Source of the DNA: Thinopyrum elongatum
Lineage: Eukaryota > Streptophyta > Magnoliopsida > Poales > Poaceae
DNA: 64,000 nucleotides
Direction of reading: 5' to 3'
NCBI GenBank assembly: GCA_011799875.1
Contig: CM022302.1
Span: 52,543,439-52,607,438, forward strand
Made by a program: the position numbers and the translations under genes. Positions 11,940-23,032 of this stretch are shown piece by piece. The notes beneath the pieces are model-generated. The model saw only the letters and a list, made by a program, of their open reading frames with translations, searched no databases and had not been told where the DNA came from. Each line of letters opens with the position of its first letter. Positions within the stretch are counted from its first letter, which is position 1.

Positions 11940-12432
11940 GGATTTAACAAAATGACGCCATTCTGGATGTGCAGAAAATGGTCCATATTTTTCCTGATCT
12001 CATCTACCCTTCTATATGTCACGTTGTCTAGTGTCAAAGAATTCAAGAAAACCATGACTTCATCATTAGCCGGAAATGACAGGCATATAATGGTACGAAG
12101 CTCTTCAAAGTTGTTTTGGAACGGAGTTCCCGATAGAATAATTCGCTTTTTGGTACAAAGTTCAGCAAGAGCCTTCCGAATATCGCTATTTGGAAGGCCT
12201 TTGCTGAAATTCATACCAAAAGGCAAATTATTCTATCAGGAACTCCGTTCCAAAACAACTTTGAAGAGCTTCGTAGCATCATACGCCTGTTACTTCCGAC
12301 TAATGATGAAGCCATGGATTTCTTCAATACTTTGACAGACAACGTGACATATAGAAGAATATATATATAGATGAGATCAGAAAAAAATTGGATCAACTTG
12401 TGCACATCCATAATGGGGGCATTCTTGATAAA
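11940..12432. pseudogene. Inverted repeat of an SNF2 ATPase (CLASSY-like) gene fragment
   Basis: The two arms, each about 245 bp, are head to head around a centre near 12185 with essentially no spacer. The minus strand of the left arm reads KKRIILSGTPFQNNFEEL, then VTYRRVDEIRKNMDHFLH. The plus strand of the right arm reads RQIILSGTPFQNNFEEL, then DNVTYRR and a stop. SGTPFQNN is motif III of the SNF2 helicase fold, and the following R-x-(K/N)-x-x-x-x-F-(L/V)-H pattern recalls the CLSY/DRD1 subfamily. The arms match at roughly 85-90 percent by eye, with two small indels. Each arm is a fragment of about 80 codons without start or flanking domains. It lies inside the CACTA element, 240-730 bp upstream of the ORF1 start codon. 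Assignment to SNF2 is firm; to the CLASSY branch it is tentative. Confidence 0.8.
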
Positions 12433-12436
12433 TCTA

Positions 12437-12590
12437 TATATGTCAAAATTCAAACTTTGACATATGATCAAATGTTGCATATGTCAAAATTCAAACTTTG
12501 ACATATGATCAAACTTTGATATATGATCAAATGTTGCATATGTCAAAATTCAAACTTTGACATATGATCAAACTTTGATATATGTCCACC
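12437..12590. repeat. Palindromic AT-rich tandem repeat
   Basis: Three units begin at 12437, 12478 and 12537 with atatgtcaaaattcaaactt and continue tgacatatgatcaaa. Each unit is a small hairpin (tatgtcaaa...tttgacata). The first unit is 41 bp, the second 59 bp because of an inserted ctttgatatatgatcaaa. Confidence 0.9.
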
Positions 12591-12599
12591 GCGATATAA

Positions 12600-14160
12600 A
12601 ATAATACATAGACTTGTTCGGGCGAGAGGGGGTTGATCGGCGTCCCCCCTCATGTCGAAGTGAATGAACAACTCTGAATTTTTTTACATGTACTCCTACA
12701 ACACGAAAATTTCTAAGTGATTGCCAAACTGTTTGCTAAACTTTTATGCTTCATTTATATGAAGATCAATTGTCCAATATAACTATGTTTGCGATATGAG
12801 GCATTGGACATTATCTAGATCACATGCCTCAAAATCAAAGGAAAAACTCCTCTCACAACTATCCGCGGTGCCCAACAATATGAAATCATTCACAAATATT
12901 GATGTTGAACTCAACTAAATATGCACTCCATAGTCCAATCAAGTATATAAGTCCGCGGTGATCAAACACATACAAGTTACAAAAATTTCTATGCTCACAA
13001 AAATATAAGCCCGAGGGGAATTGAAGTTATCAGGGTTATGTTTATACAACAAATGGACATCTCATCTCATTTCATCTCATCTGAAAAAACATAGCACATC
13101 TAAAAAAAATACATACATACATGGAAAAAAATTGCTATGAACAAAAAAAACATCATATATGAACATTTTCTATATCCATCCATACATACATACATACATT
13201 GAAAAAAAATGCTATGAACAAACACATCAGTAGTAATTATTTTTATAATGATTTGGCCTCAAAAAATTCTTTTATTAGTATTTTCAAACTCTAGAATGAC
13301 CCTGTTGCACTAGAACTATTTCAAATAATTCTTTTCAAATGCCACAAATTTTTTGAGAAGTCCTCTGATGCCTATAGATCATTTTTATGCAAAAACCCAC
13401 TTTGGTCATTTGAAACTTTTGAGCACAACTTCCATTTTTCAATTTTGGTCCAATCTTGGCATTGAACTACAACCCTATTTTTTCCTTACTAATTTTTTTT
13501 GAAAAAATTACACCAACTTCATGACAGTACGCACACTCCATTTCACCAAAAACCTTCTGATCCATAGTTCAAAATTTTCAAATTTCGTTCAAATGAAATT
13601 TGAACCAGATTCAAATTCCTTGCTGAAAACCTATTCTAAACCACTCCAAAAATTCTGCAATTTGCCATCACCTTTGTCTTGCATCAGTACCTCACCACAA
13701 AAAAATTCAGAAATTTCAAAAATGCCCAAAGCCATCTAGCATTTCATCAAACACCTTCTATGCATTTCATCAATAAATTTCAGAAAATTAAGAAGGGGGG
13801 GGGGAGGGGGGGCTGCTGCTGCTCTTCACTGTCCACTCCTTCTCCTCTCCTTCACGGCGTTGCTACTGCTCTTCAATGCGTCGGGGCCGGCGGCGACCAT
13901 GGAGCAGTGGCAGAGCAAGGCCGAGCTCGGGGGAGCACGCGGCGACGGGGAGCAGGGGACCATGGGAAAGGGGGGTGCTCACTAGGGGGGCGGCGATGGC
14001 TGGAGGCCGGCGACGAGGACGGCGGGCTTGGGGTGGCACGCGGCGACGGGGACGAGGACGGCGGGCTCAGGGCGGCACGCGGCGACGGGGACGAGGACGG
14101 CGGGGAAGAGAGCGCAGGATCGAAGAACTGAATGGAAATTTTCACAAGTGCTGCTTATAT
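12600..14160. other. CACTA interior without a supported gene
   Basis: 12600-13790 is AT-rich with cataca runs and no usable frame. 13795-13812 is a G-rich run. 13820-14140 is GC-rich and encodes only low-complexity Arg/Gly or Pro/Ser frames containing a near-repeat of cggcgacggggacgaggacgg. This GC-rich block may be promoter or leader for ORF1, but nothing proves it. Confidence 0.5.
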
Positions 14161-14162
14161 AC

Positions 14163-14405
14163 ACTAAGCATTGGTCCCGGTTGGTTCCACGAACCGGGAC
14201 CAATGCCACCTTTCGTCCCGGTTCGTACCACCAACCGGGACCAAAGGTCTCTTTTCAGCAGCCCAAAGGGCGGGAAACAGAGGCCTTTGGTCCCGGTTGG
14301 TGCCACCAACCGGGTCTAAAGGGTGGCATTGGTCCCGGTTCATGCCACGAACCGGTACCAATGCACCACTTTAGTCTCGGTTGCTGGCACCAACCGGGAC
14401 CAAAG
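14163..14405. repeat. Internal cluster of CACTA subterminal-type hairpins
   Basis: Five or more hairpins of the ggtcccggtt...aaccgggacc type lie about 6.3 kb from the right end and 6.9 kb from the left end, where such repeats are not expected. No CACTA terminus adjoins them. Confidence 0.85.
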
Positions 14406-15013
14406 GCCTTGTGCTGCCCGCGGCCAAAAGTTTAGTCCCACCTCGCTAGTTGAGAGGGGCGCGGAGTGGTTTATAAACCCCACTGTCGCTGCCCTCTCGA
14501 GCTCCTCTCAGATGCAGGCTTACGGGCCTAACGTGACACTCCGCTGCCTGTGGGCCTACTGGGCCTTCTGCGGGCCTGAATCCTGGCCCGTGGTTGGGTT
14601 TCTAGTCGTATTCAGGCCGTGGTGGCCCAGTAGGTGGCATTTTTTTTCTATTTTTTTCCAGTTTTTTTCTCTTTTTTGCTTTATTTATTTTATTTTGTTT
14701 CTACTTACAACAAAATACAAACTATTTTTCAGTGATTCTTTTTGCTTTTAGGTAATAAAAATTATAAACTTGCTGTTAGTGCCATTAGTTTTCCAATTTG
14801 AATAGTTTAAATTTGAATTCTTTGAAATTTGTGTGAATCACTAGTTTGTGATTAACTTTACTATAAAAATAGATTTTGGAGTGATTCTTTTTCCTGCTAT
14901 TTAATATTACTGTGTTTTATCATTATATTCAAAAACAGTTTTTGTTATTTTAGTTTCTAACAAAAAAATCTTTATGATAATTCTTTTTGCTATTAAAGTT
15001 TTCTACTTCATTC

Positions 15014-16093
15014 TTTTGTGTGTTCAAAATGAACCATTCAAAGCCACATCATCAATTTTCAACCCTTTCTGACTTCATCTGTTATTTTTCATGCATTTAC
15101 TGATTTTTTTGAGCTAAATGACCCTGAAATTGAAAAGCACTTCAATTGAACTCTGAAGAGGTTGAAAATTGGCATGATATCATCATTTCACCCACATAGC
15201 ATGTGCTAAAAAGTTGAGAGGGTTACGGCAAAAACTGGATGCACTTCGTGTACAAAATGGACAATCTCTTTCGAAGTATCAGGGTTTCGGACGAAAACTC
15301 ATCTGTTACAAAGGGATTTCATTTTTTTTGAACTTATTTGAACTCCAGACTTTTTGTGTGCTCAAAATGAACCATTCAAAGCCACATCATCAATTTTCAA
15401 CCCTTTCTGACTTCATCTGTTATTTTTCATGCATTTACTGATTTTTTTGAGCTAAATGACCCTAATTGAAAAGCACTTCAATGAACTCTGAAGAGGTAAA
15501 AATTGGCAGTGATATCATCATTTCACCCCACATAGCATGTGCTAAAAAGTTGAGAGGGTTACGGCAAAAACTGGATGCACTTCGTGTACAAAATGGACAA
15601 TCTCTTTCAAGTATCAGGGTTTCGGACGAAAACTCATCTGTTACAAAGGGATTTCATTTTTTGTGAAACTTATTGAACTCCAGACTTTTTGTGTGCTCAA
15701 AATGAACCATTCAAAGCCACATCATCAATTTTCAACCCTTTCTGACTTCATCTGTTATTTTTCATGCATTTACTGAATTTTTTGAGCTAAATGACCCTGA
15801 AATTGAAAAGCACTTCAAATGAACTCTGAAGAGGTTGAAAATTGGCATGATATCATCATTTCACCCCACATAGCATGTGCTAAAAAGTTGAGAGGGTTAC
15901 GGCAAAAACTGGATGCACTTCGTGTACAAAATGGACAATCTCTTTCGAAGTATCAGGGTTTCGGACAAAAACTCATCTGTTACAAAGGGATTTCATTTTT
16001 TTGAACTTATTTGAACTCCACACTTTTTGTGTTCTCGAAATGAACCATTCAAAGCCACATCATCAATTTTCAACCCTTTCTGACTTCATCTGT
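15014..16093. repeat. 337-bp tandem array, about 3.2 copies
   Basis: Unit boundaries marked by ttttgtgtg fall at 15014, 15352, 15687 and 16024 (spacing 338, 335, 337). Units contain cattcaaagccacatcatca and gtgctaaaaagttgagaggg and differ by a few percent. The last partial copy runs directly into the 3' end of the TNP2 gene. Small frames within it are repeat products. Confidence 0.95.
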
Positions 16094-16119
16094 CTTCACT
16101 TTTTCTTGGCTTGTGTCCT

Positions 16120-19100
16120 TTACTTATTGCGCCGTAACCATGGATATTCTTCATCGCTTAACAGGGTGCTTGGGTCAGCCTTGACTTTGAAGGGAGGAAT
16201 TTCATGAAACTTTTCATAATCTTCAGACATGTCTGTCTTACCCTCCACTCCCACGATGTCTCTTTTCCCTGAAAGAACTATGTGGCGCTTTGGCTCATCG
16301 TATGATGTATTCGCTTCCTTATCTTTTCTTTTTCTCGGTTTGGTAGACATGTCGTTCACATAGAAAACCTGCGCCACATCATTGGCTAGGACGAATGGTT
16401 CGTCTGTGTACCTAAGATTGTTCAGATCCACTGTTGTCATTCCGTAATGTGGCTCTATCTGTACCCCGCCTCCTGACAGATTGACCCATTTGCACTTAAA
16501 CAAAGGGACCTTAAAATCATGTCCGTAGTCAAGTTCCCATATGTCCACTATGTAACCATAATATGTGTCCTTTCCCCTCTTGGTTGCTGCATCAAAGCGG
16601 ACACCGCTGTTTTGGTTGGTGCTCTTTTGATCTTGGGCGATCATGTAAAATGTATTCCCATTTATCTCGTATCCTTCGTAAGTCAATACAGTCGAAGATG
16701 GTCCCCTGGACAACAAGTACAGCTCATTAGAAACAGTGTTGTCACCTCTGAGACGTGTTTCCAACCAACTGCCGAAAGTCCTGATGTGTTCACATGTAAT
16801 CCAGTCGTCACACTGCTCTGGGTGTTTGGAGCGCAGAATGTTCTTGTGTTCATCGACATACGGGGTCACCAAGGTAGAGTTCTGTAGAACTGTGTAGTGT
16901 GCTTGAGACCAAGAATGCCCGTCCCTGTATATCATTGAGTCCCCTCCTAGCGTGCCTTTTCCAGTCAGTCTCCCCTCATACCGCGATTGAGGGAGACCAA
17001 TCTTCTTAAGGTCAGGAATGAAGTCAACACAAAACCCAATGACATCCTTTGTTTGATGGCCCATGGAGATGCTTCCTTCTGGCCTAGCGCGGTTACGGAC
17101 ATATTTCTTTAGGACTCCCATGAACCTCTCAAAGGGGAACATATTGTGTAGAAATACGGGGCCCAGAACGACAATCTCGTCGACTAGATGAACTAGGACG
17201 TGCGTCATGATATTGAAGAAGGATGGTGGGAACACCAGCTCGAAACTGACAAGACATTGCACCACATCACTCCTTAGCCTTGGTATGATTTCTGGATCGA
17301 TCACCTTCTAAGAAATTGCATTGAGGAATGCACATAGCTTCACAATGGCTAATCGAACGTTTTCCGGTAGAAGCCCCCTCAATGCAACCGGAAGCAGTTG
17401 CGTCATAATCACATGGCAGTCATGAGACTTTAGGTTCTGGAACTTTTTCTCTGCCATATTTATTATTCCCTTTATATTCGACGAGAAGCCAGACGGGACC
17501 TTCATACTGAGCAGGCATTCAAAGAAGATTTCCTTCTCTTCTTTGGTAAGAGCGTAGCTGGCAGGACCTTCATACTGCTTTGGAGGCATGCCGTCTTTTT
17601 CGTGCCAACGTTGCAGGTCCTCCCGTGCCTCCGGTGTATCTTTTGTCTTTCCATACACGCCAAGAAGCCTAGCAGGTTCACGCAAAGGTTCTTTGTCACG
17701 TGCATCATGTCGATTGAAGAGCGGACATCTAGGTCTTTCAAGTAGGGTAGGTCCCAAAATATAGATTTCTTCTTCCACATGGGAGCGCGTCCCTCAGCGT
17801 CATTCGGAACAGATAGTCCGCCGGGACCCTTTCCAAAGATTACGTGTAAATCATTGACCATAGCAAGTACGTGATCACCGGTACGCATGGCGGGCTTCTT
17901 CCGGTGATCTGCCTCGCCTTTGAAATGCTTGCCTTTCTTTCGACATTGATGGTTGGTCGGAAGAAATCGACGATGCCCCAGGTACACATTCTTCCTTCAT
18001 TTTTCCAGGTATATACTTTCGGTGTTAGCTAAACAGTGCGTGCATGCGTGGTATCCCTTGTTTGTCTGTCCTGAAAGGTTACTGAGAGCAGGCCAATCAT
18101 TGATGGTTACAAACAGCAACGCATGCAGGTCAAATTTGTCCTGTCTGTGCTCATCCCACACACGTACACCGTTTCCATTCCACAGCTGTAAAAGTTCTTC
18201 AACTAATGGCCTTAGGTACACATCAATGTCGTTGTCGGGTTGCTTAGGGCCTTGGATGAGTACTGGCATCATAATGAACTTCCGCTTCATGCACAGCCAA
18301 GGAGGAAGGTTATAGATACATAGAGTCACGGGCCAGGTGCTGTGATTGCTGCTCTGCTCCCCGAAAGGATTAATGCCATCCGCGATTAAACCAAACCATA
18401 CGTTCCTTGGGTCACCTGCAAACTCAGCCCGGTACTTTCTCTCGATTTTTCTCCACTGCGACCCGTCAGCGGGTGCTCTCAACTTCCCGTCTTTCTTATG
18501 GTCCTCTCTGTGCCATCGCATCAACTTGGCATGCTCTTTGTTTCTGAACAGGCGTTTCAACCGTGGTATTATAGGAGCATACCACATCACCTTGGTAGGA
18601 ACCCTCTTCCTGGGGGGCTCGCCGTCAACATCACCAGGGTCATCTCGTCTGATCTTATACCGCAATGCATCGCATACCGGGCATGCGTTCAAATCCTCGT
18701 ACGCACCGCGGTACAGGATGCAGTCATTAGGGCATGCATGTATCTTCTGCACCTCCAATCCTAGAGGGCATACGACCTTCTTTGCTGCGTACGTACTGTC
18801 GGGCAATTCGTTATCCTTTGGAAGCTTCTTCTTTAATATTTTCAGTAGCTTCTCAAATCCTTTGTCAGGCACAGCATTCTCTGCCTTCCACTTCAGCAAT
18901 TCCAGTACGGTACCGAGCTTTGTGTTGCCATCTTCGCAATTTGGGTACAACCCTTTTTGGTGATCCTCTAACATGCGATCGAATTTCAGCTTCTCCTTTT
19001 CACTTTCGCACTGTCTCCTTGCATCAACAATGACCCGGCGGAGATCATCATCGGGCACATCGTCTGGTTCCTCTTGATCTTCAGCTTCCCCCGTTGCAGC

Positions 19101-19397
19101 ATCACCGTATTCAGGGGGCACATAGTTGTCATCGTCCTCTTCTTCTTCGCTGTCTTCCATCATAACCCCTATTTCTCCGTGCCTGGTCCAAATATTATAG
19201 TGTGGCATGAAACCCTTCTCAAGCAGGTGGGTGTGAAGGATTTTCCTGTCAGAGTAAGACTTCGTATTCCCACATATAGGGCATGGACAACACATAAAAC
19301 CATTCTGCTTGTTTGCCTCAGCCACTTCGAGAAAATTATGCACGCCCTTAATGTACTCGGAGGTGCGTCTGTCACCGTACATCCATTGCCGGTTCAT
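16120..19397 (-). pseudogene. TNP2-type CACTA transposase, degenerate
   Basis: The frame opens at ATG 19397 (MNRQWMYGDRRTSEYIKG), the usual transposase-associated N-terminal domain with its CCPCPICGN cysteines. An acidic linker follows, then the Transposase_21 region (about 19000-17500). 17304-16690 matches the DUF4218 pattern (FELVFPPSFF, NMFPFERFMGVLKKYVRNRA). 16640-16330 matches the DUF4216 pattern (YGYIVDIWELDYG). The C-terminus ends ...PWLRRNK. Damage: a TGA near 17996 where the frame continues beyond it, a frameshift near 17670, and a TAG at 17308-17310. Each lesion leaves conserved sequence continuing on the other side, so this is a decayed full-length gene. Intact relatives catalyse excision and insertion of the element. 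Confidence 0.9.
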
Positions 19398-19569
19398 CTG
19401 CGTGCATTATATATAATTAAGTGTGTAAAAACCCATTACAAAACATCATGAATAGATAAGTGACCAAATTAATAGAAGTTCATCATCACATTAAAACCAA
19501 AGTACATACATAGTTCTCATTGAACAACATATAGCTCTCCAGAGCATCTAATTAAACCATACATTGAAA

Positions 19570-20219
19570 CTATGTAAAACATTTCAATGCAACAACAAAT
19601 GCGATCATAATCGCAACCAAGGTAACAATTGATCCAACGGCATAATGATACCAAGCCTCGGTATGAATGACATATTTTCTATACTTTCTAATCTTGAAGC
19701 GCATTGCATCCATCTTGATCTTGTGATCATCGACGACATCCGCAACATGCAACTCCAATATCATCTTCTCCTCCTCAATTTTTTTCAATTTTTTCCTTCA
19801 AGTAATTGTTTTCTTCTTCAACTAAATTTAACCTCTCGACAATAGGGTCGGTTGGAATTTCCGGTTCACATACCTCCTAGATAAAAAAAAATCTATGTCA
19901 CGTTGGTCGGCATAATTGTCATAAACAATAAATGAACCAAATAGTTATAAAATATAATATATACCACATCCGAATCATAGACAGGACGAGGGCCGACGGG
20001 GCGGATACCAAAACCATCGCACTATATAATAACAAACAATAATAAAAGTAAGAAAATTAGACAAGTATCTATCTAAATCATACAAGTAAGAAATTTTTTC
20101 TTTTAGAAAGAAGATAAGAACAAGAGGCTCACCACGGTTATGCCGGCGACGAGATCGGCGCGGGCGATCGACGGCGGTGAAGACGGGGACGGGACGTGAC
20201 GGACCGCTAAACCTAGACA
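19570..20219 (-). pseudogene. Small three-exon CACTA gene, coiled coil plus membrane segment
   Basis: Exon 3 (19876-19570) encodes a charged helix (EEEKMILELHVADVVDDHKI) and a C-terminal hydrophobic segment (VGSIVTLVAIMIAFVVAL). Exon 2 (20021-19965) encodes GIRPVGPRPVYDSDV. Exon 1 ends at 20133 before gtgagc and reads ARADLVAGITV. All borders are GT/AG and the phases agree. An extra A in an A run near 19791-19796 breaks exon 3. No start ATG is evident in the matching frame of exon 1. The gene sits just upstream of TNP2, as in related Triticeae CACTA elements as I remember them. Its function is not known to me. Confidence 0.6.
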
Positions 20220-20418
20220 AATCTTGAGGAAAATGGAGCTTGAAGATCGAGTTTGGAGAGGAGAAAGCTTAAGTAGTGTTGCTCGGGCATTTCATCGAAC
20301 ACCTCATGTGCATAGAAGGTGAGCTAGAGCACCACAAACCCCTCCCCTCGCCGGCCAGAAAAAAATAGAGCAGTGGAGTGCTCTGCTCGTGGGCGAGGGG
20401 TATATATATAGGCACAAC

Positions 20419-20650
20419 ATTGGTCCCGGTTCGTGGCCACCCTTTGGTCCCGGTTCCAGCCACGAACCGGGACCAATGGATGCGGGCCAGGAGCGAGGCC
20501 CATCGGTCCCGGTTCGTGTCTGGAACCGGGACCAAAGGGTCCAGACGAACCGGGACCAATGCCCCACGAGCCCCGGCCGGCCCCCTGGGCGCACGAACCG
20601 GGACGTATGCCCCCATGTGTCCCGGTTCCTGACTGAACCGGGACTAATGG
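20419..20650. repeat. CACTA subterminal repeats, right end
   Basis: At least eight copies of cccggtt/aaccggg, including paired hairpins such as ggtcccggttcgtgtctgga with its partner. The element terminus tctactagtg at 20681-20690 follows. Confidence 0.9.
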
Positions 20651-20690
20651 GCTGGGCTGGCCTGGACCAAAGCCCTGTTTTCTACTAGTG

Positions 20691-20797
20691 GTACGGAGCA
20701 AAATGAGTGAATCTATACTCTAAAATGCATCTATATACATCCGTATGTGGTTCATAGTGAAATCTCTACAAAGGCTTATATTTAGGAATGGAGGGAG
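20691..20797. mobile_element. Half of a Stowaway MITE
   Basis: Ends ggaatggagggag followed by TA, a Stowaway terminus. The interior (cggagcaaaatgagtgaat ... tacatccgtatgtgg) matches the 3' half of a common Triticeae Stowaway. The 5' half is missing because the CACTA end begins here. Confidence 0.75.
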
Positions 20798-20799
20798 TA

Positions 20800-23020
20800 T
20801 CTTCTTAATTAATGGATGAGGCAAAAATTTTGTCCCCGTTTAAAAAAAAAAAGATATGCACATTTAAGTATCATAATCATGTGTACGTACCTACATACGT
20901 GCCTGTACGCGCTTGTACGAAAAAGATCAAAGGCGTATAAATACACACGTACACATCGATTAGTTAATGCATGAATTAAGCCTGTTGCCATTTGCATGCA
21001 TGCGTCCCGTGGTCATGGCAGGGGCTACGTGTTCGCACGTGCACTTTTCATGCAAAGGGCATGCAACTCTACTGTCGCTTGATCTCATGCGACAGCAACC
21101 CTGTGACCCACCTCCTTAATTAGTACTAGTACAGTCATATACATTGAAGTTATCTTTTTTAGTTTGCGCGCTCCTTATTTTATTAGTTCTGAACAGTGGT
21201 TGCGAGGAAGTATAGCTTTCACCCAAGTCTTTTGGTGTAGCCGGCACATCCTAACACGATATTGTAGAAACAATTTAAGCTTTTGATACAATTAATATAG
21301 AAATGTCATGCCATGGACATTTCTAGTTCAATCTTCTTAAATCATGACTGGGTAAACTTTGGTTGTGGTAGTGTTAAACGTGCCTATTCATGCTCTAACT
21401 TGAATTGACCACTATTCAGAACAGAATTATGCTTTACATGCGCAACATAAATCACATTAGATCCTTCTTTTGAGCAACTCGATCAAAATCTTTTTTGGGG
21501 AACACAATTAGATCAATATGATGTGATGGTTGCAAGAACGCAGTAGCGTGCCACTAGTCCACTAGGCAAGTCGAACTGAAAGAAAGAGTGCATCTGGTTC
21601 GAGTCTATGTGTGTGTTGTGGCGTGCATAAAAGCTACTACCACAAATGAGGCCACACGTTCCGGCCACAGAGCATATGCTAAATCGGCAAATGAAATAAG
21701 TTCAACACTGCTGGTGCTAGATCCGGGGCGATGTGGTGCATGTTTCGTCCGACCGAACTCTGTCTGTCTGTCATCATGGATCTTCTGCCTAGCTTAAACA
21801 GATTTTATGACATTTTAGACCACCTGCATGAGTGTAGTGACAGAAGGGATCAAATCTGAGTAAAATTGAACAAACTACTGTGGCGGCAGGCCGGCGCCAT
21901 GATGCGCGGTACATGTTCGTTTGGTTGTTAATTTTTTTAGCTGTTTCGTTTGATTTCCATATGGCAAACGATGAGCGTTTTTCCTTTTCAACCAGTGACC
22001 AAAAGAGAAAAAAAAAGGTCACTACAATTGTTTGGTTTTCAATTTTGATCTTTTGCCGTTGCACCGGAGAGGATTTGTAGCAGGGAAGTGCGGGGGCACG
22101 TCTGTCCCTGGTTCCGCCTTTTATTTTGGCTTTCGATTTTCAAAGATTTATATCTTTTAAATGAATATTTCAAATTAAGTTCCGTTTTCATATTCGTGTT
22201 TCTCGTGACCAGCGCTTTCAAATAAGATCTATTTTGACTAATTTAAAAAAATGCTAAGTTTCAGTGTTGAAACTTAGCACGAGCGATCGATAAAAGACAA
22301 TTATTTTGTGTCTACGACCAACCGAAAAAATTGCTTGAAATTATATCTCTTAAACTGGTTGAAACTTGGCAGTTTTCTAGATGCAAAAAACCACATGTTT
22401 CATCGTTGAAACTTAAAACCTTTTTAGGGATTTTTCATTTTAGTGTGCCCTCGTGCGGGATTGAATTACTACATGAAACGCGAGGCAAACGAGTGGGTGG
22501 CAAGACTTCCCTGCGCAATTCCGGCCGTCGCACTAGCTTTTTTTCGAAAAAAAATAGAGAGATTTAATCAACGAATGAATTCCTGGGCAATAAGGCTGCT
22601 GATGAGGACGCTAGAGTAGCATCAAACCAACTCTCGATGACATGAAATGTGCAATCATGCTTAAGCCAAAGGTGAGCCGGCAAGTTAGCTGATCGGTTTA
22701 CACGTTGAATGCTTCAAGAAATAAACTGAGGCATGAGCTCTCCAACTTCTTCTAAGAGCGGCGTCATCAAAGATCGTGATGAGTACTGTATCGAGAGAGC
22801 CAGAGATTGACCAGTTCCTGGGAGTTATTGCGCGCTTAGCAACCGTCGCTGTAGCTAGCTACTCCCCGGCCGTATGTACTTACGTGCAGCCGAGGACCAC
22901 GTACGTACTGTACGAGTGATCGATCTCAGCAACTTGCCCACACTGTTTGCCTGCTCGCATCGAAGCGAATACTGCACATGCAGTTGCACGTTACACTCAC
23001 GTGTCTATGTGTAGTGAGAA
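20800..23020. other. No gene seen
   Basis: AT-rich sequence with scattered short frames and none above about 95 codons. No terminal repeats, tRNA-like boxes or coding patterns were recognised. Confidence 0.5.
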
Positions 23021-23032
23021 AGATATCCATGT

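Larger units (their letters stand above)
7259..20690 (-). mobile_element. CACTA (En/Spm) DNA transposon, 13.4 kb
   Basis: The right end reads ttttctactagtg, the inverted complement of the CACTAGTAGAAAA terminus. The left end reads caagaagaaaaaggccc, a CACTA-type end that appears to have lost the bases after CA. Both ends carry dense hairpins of the form CCGGTTnnnnAACCGG, the subterminal repeats of Triticeae CACTA elements. The minus strand encodes, in order, a small coiled-coil/membrane protein, a TNP2 transposase, and an ORF1 protein with a Ulp1-like peptidase domain. All have frameshifts or stops, so the copy should not move itself. The flanks show no matching 3-bp duplication: the right flank is half a Stowaway MITE whose other half is absent on the left. 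Confidence 0.9.

Noticed and set aside
19074..19451. Plus-strand frames over the TNP2 gene
   Set aside because: They are antisense shadows of the transposase coding strand and lack any domain pattern.
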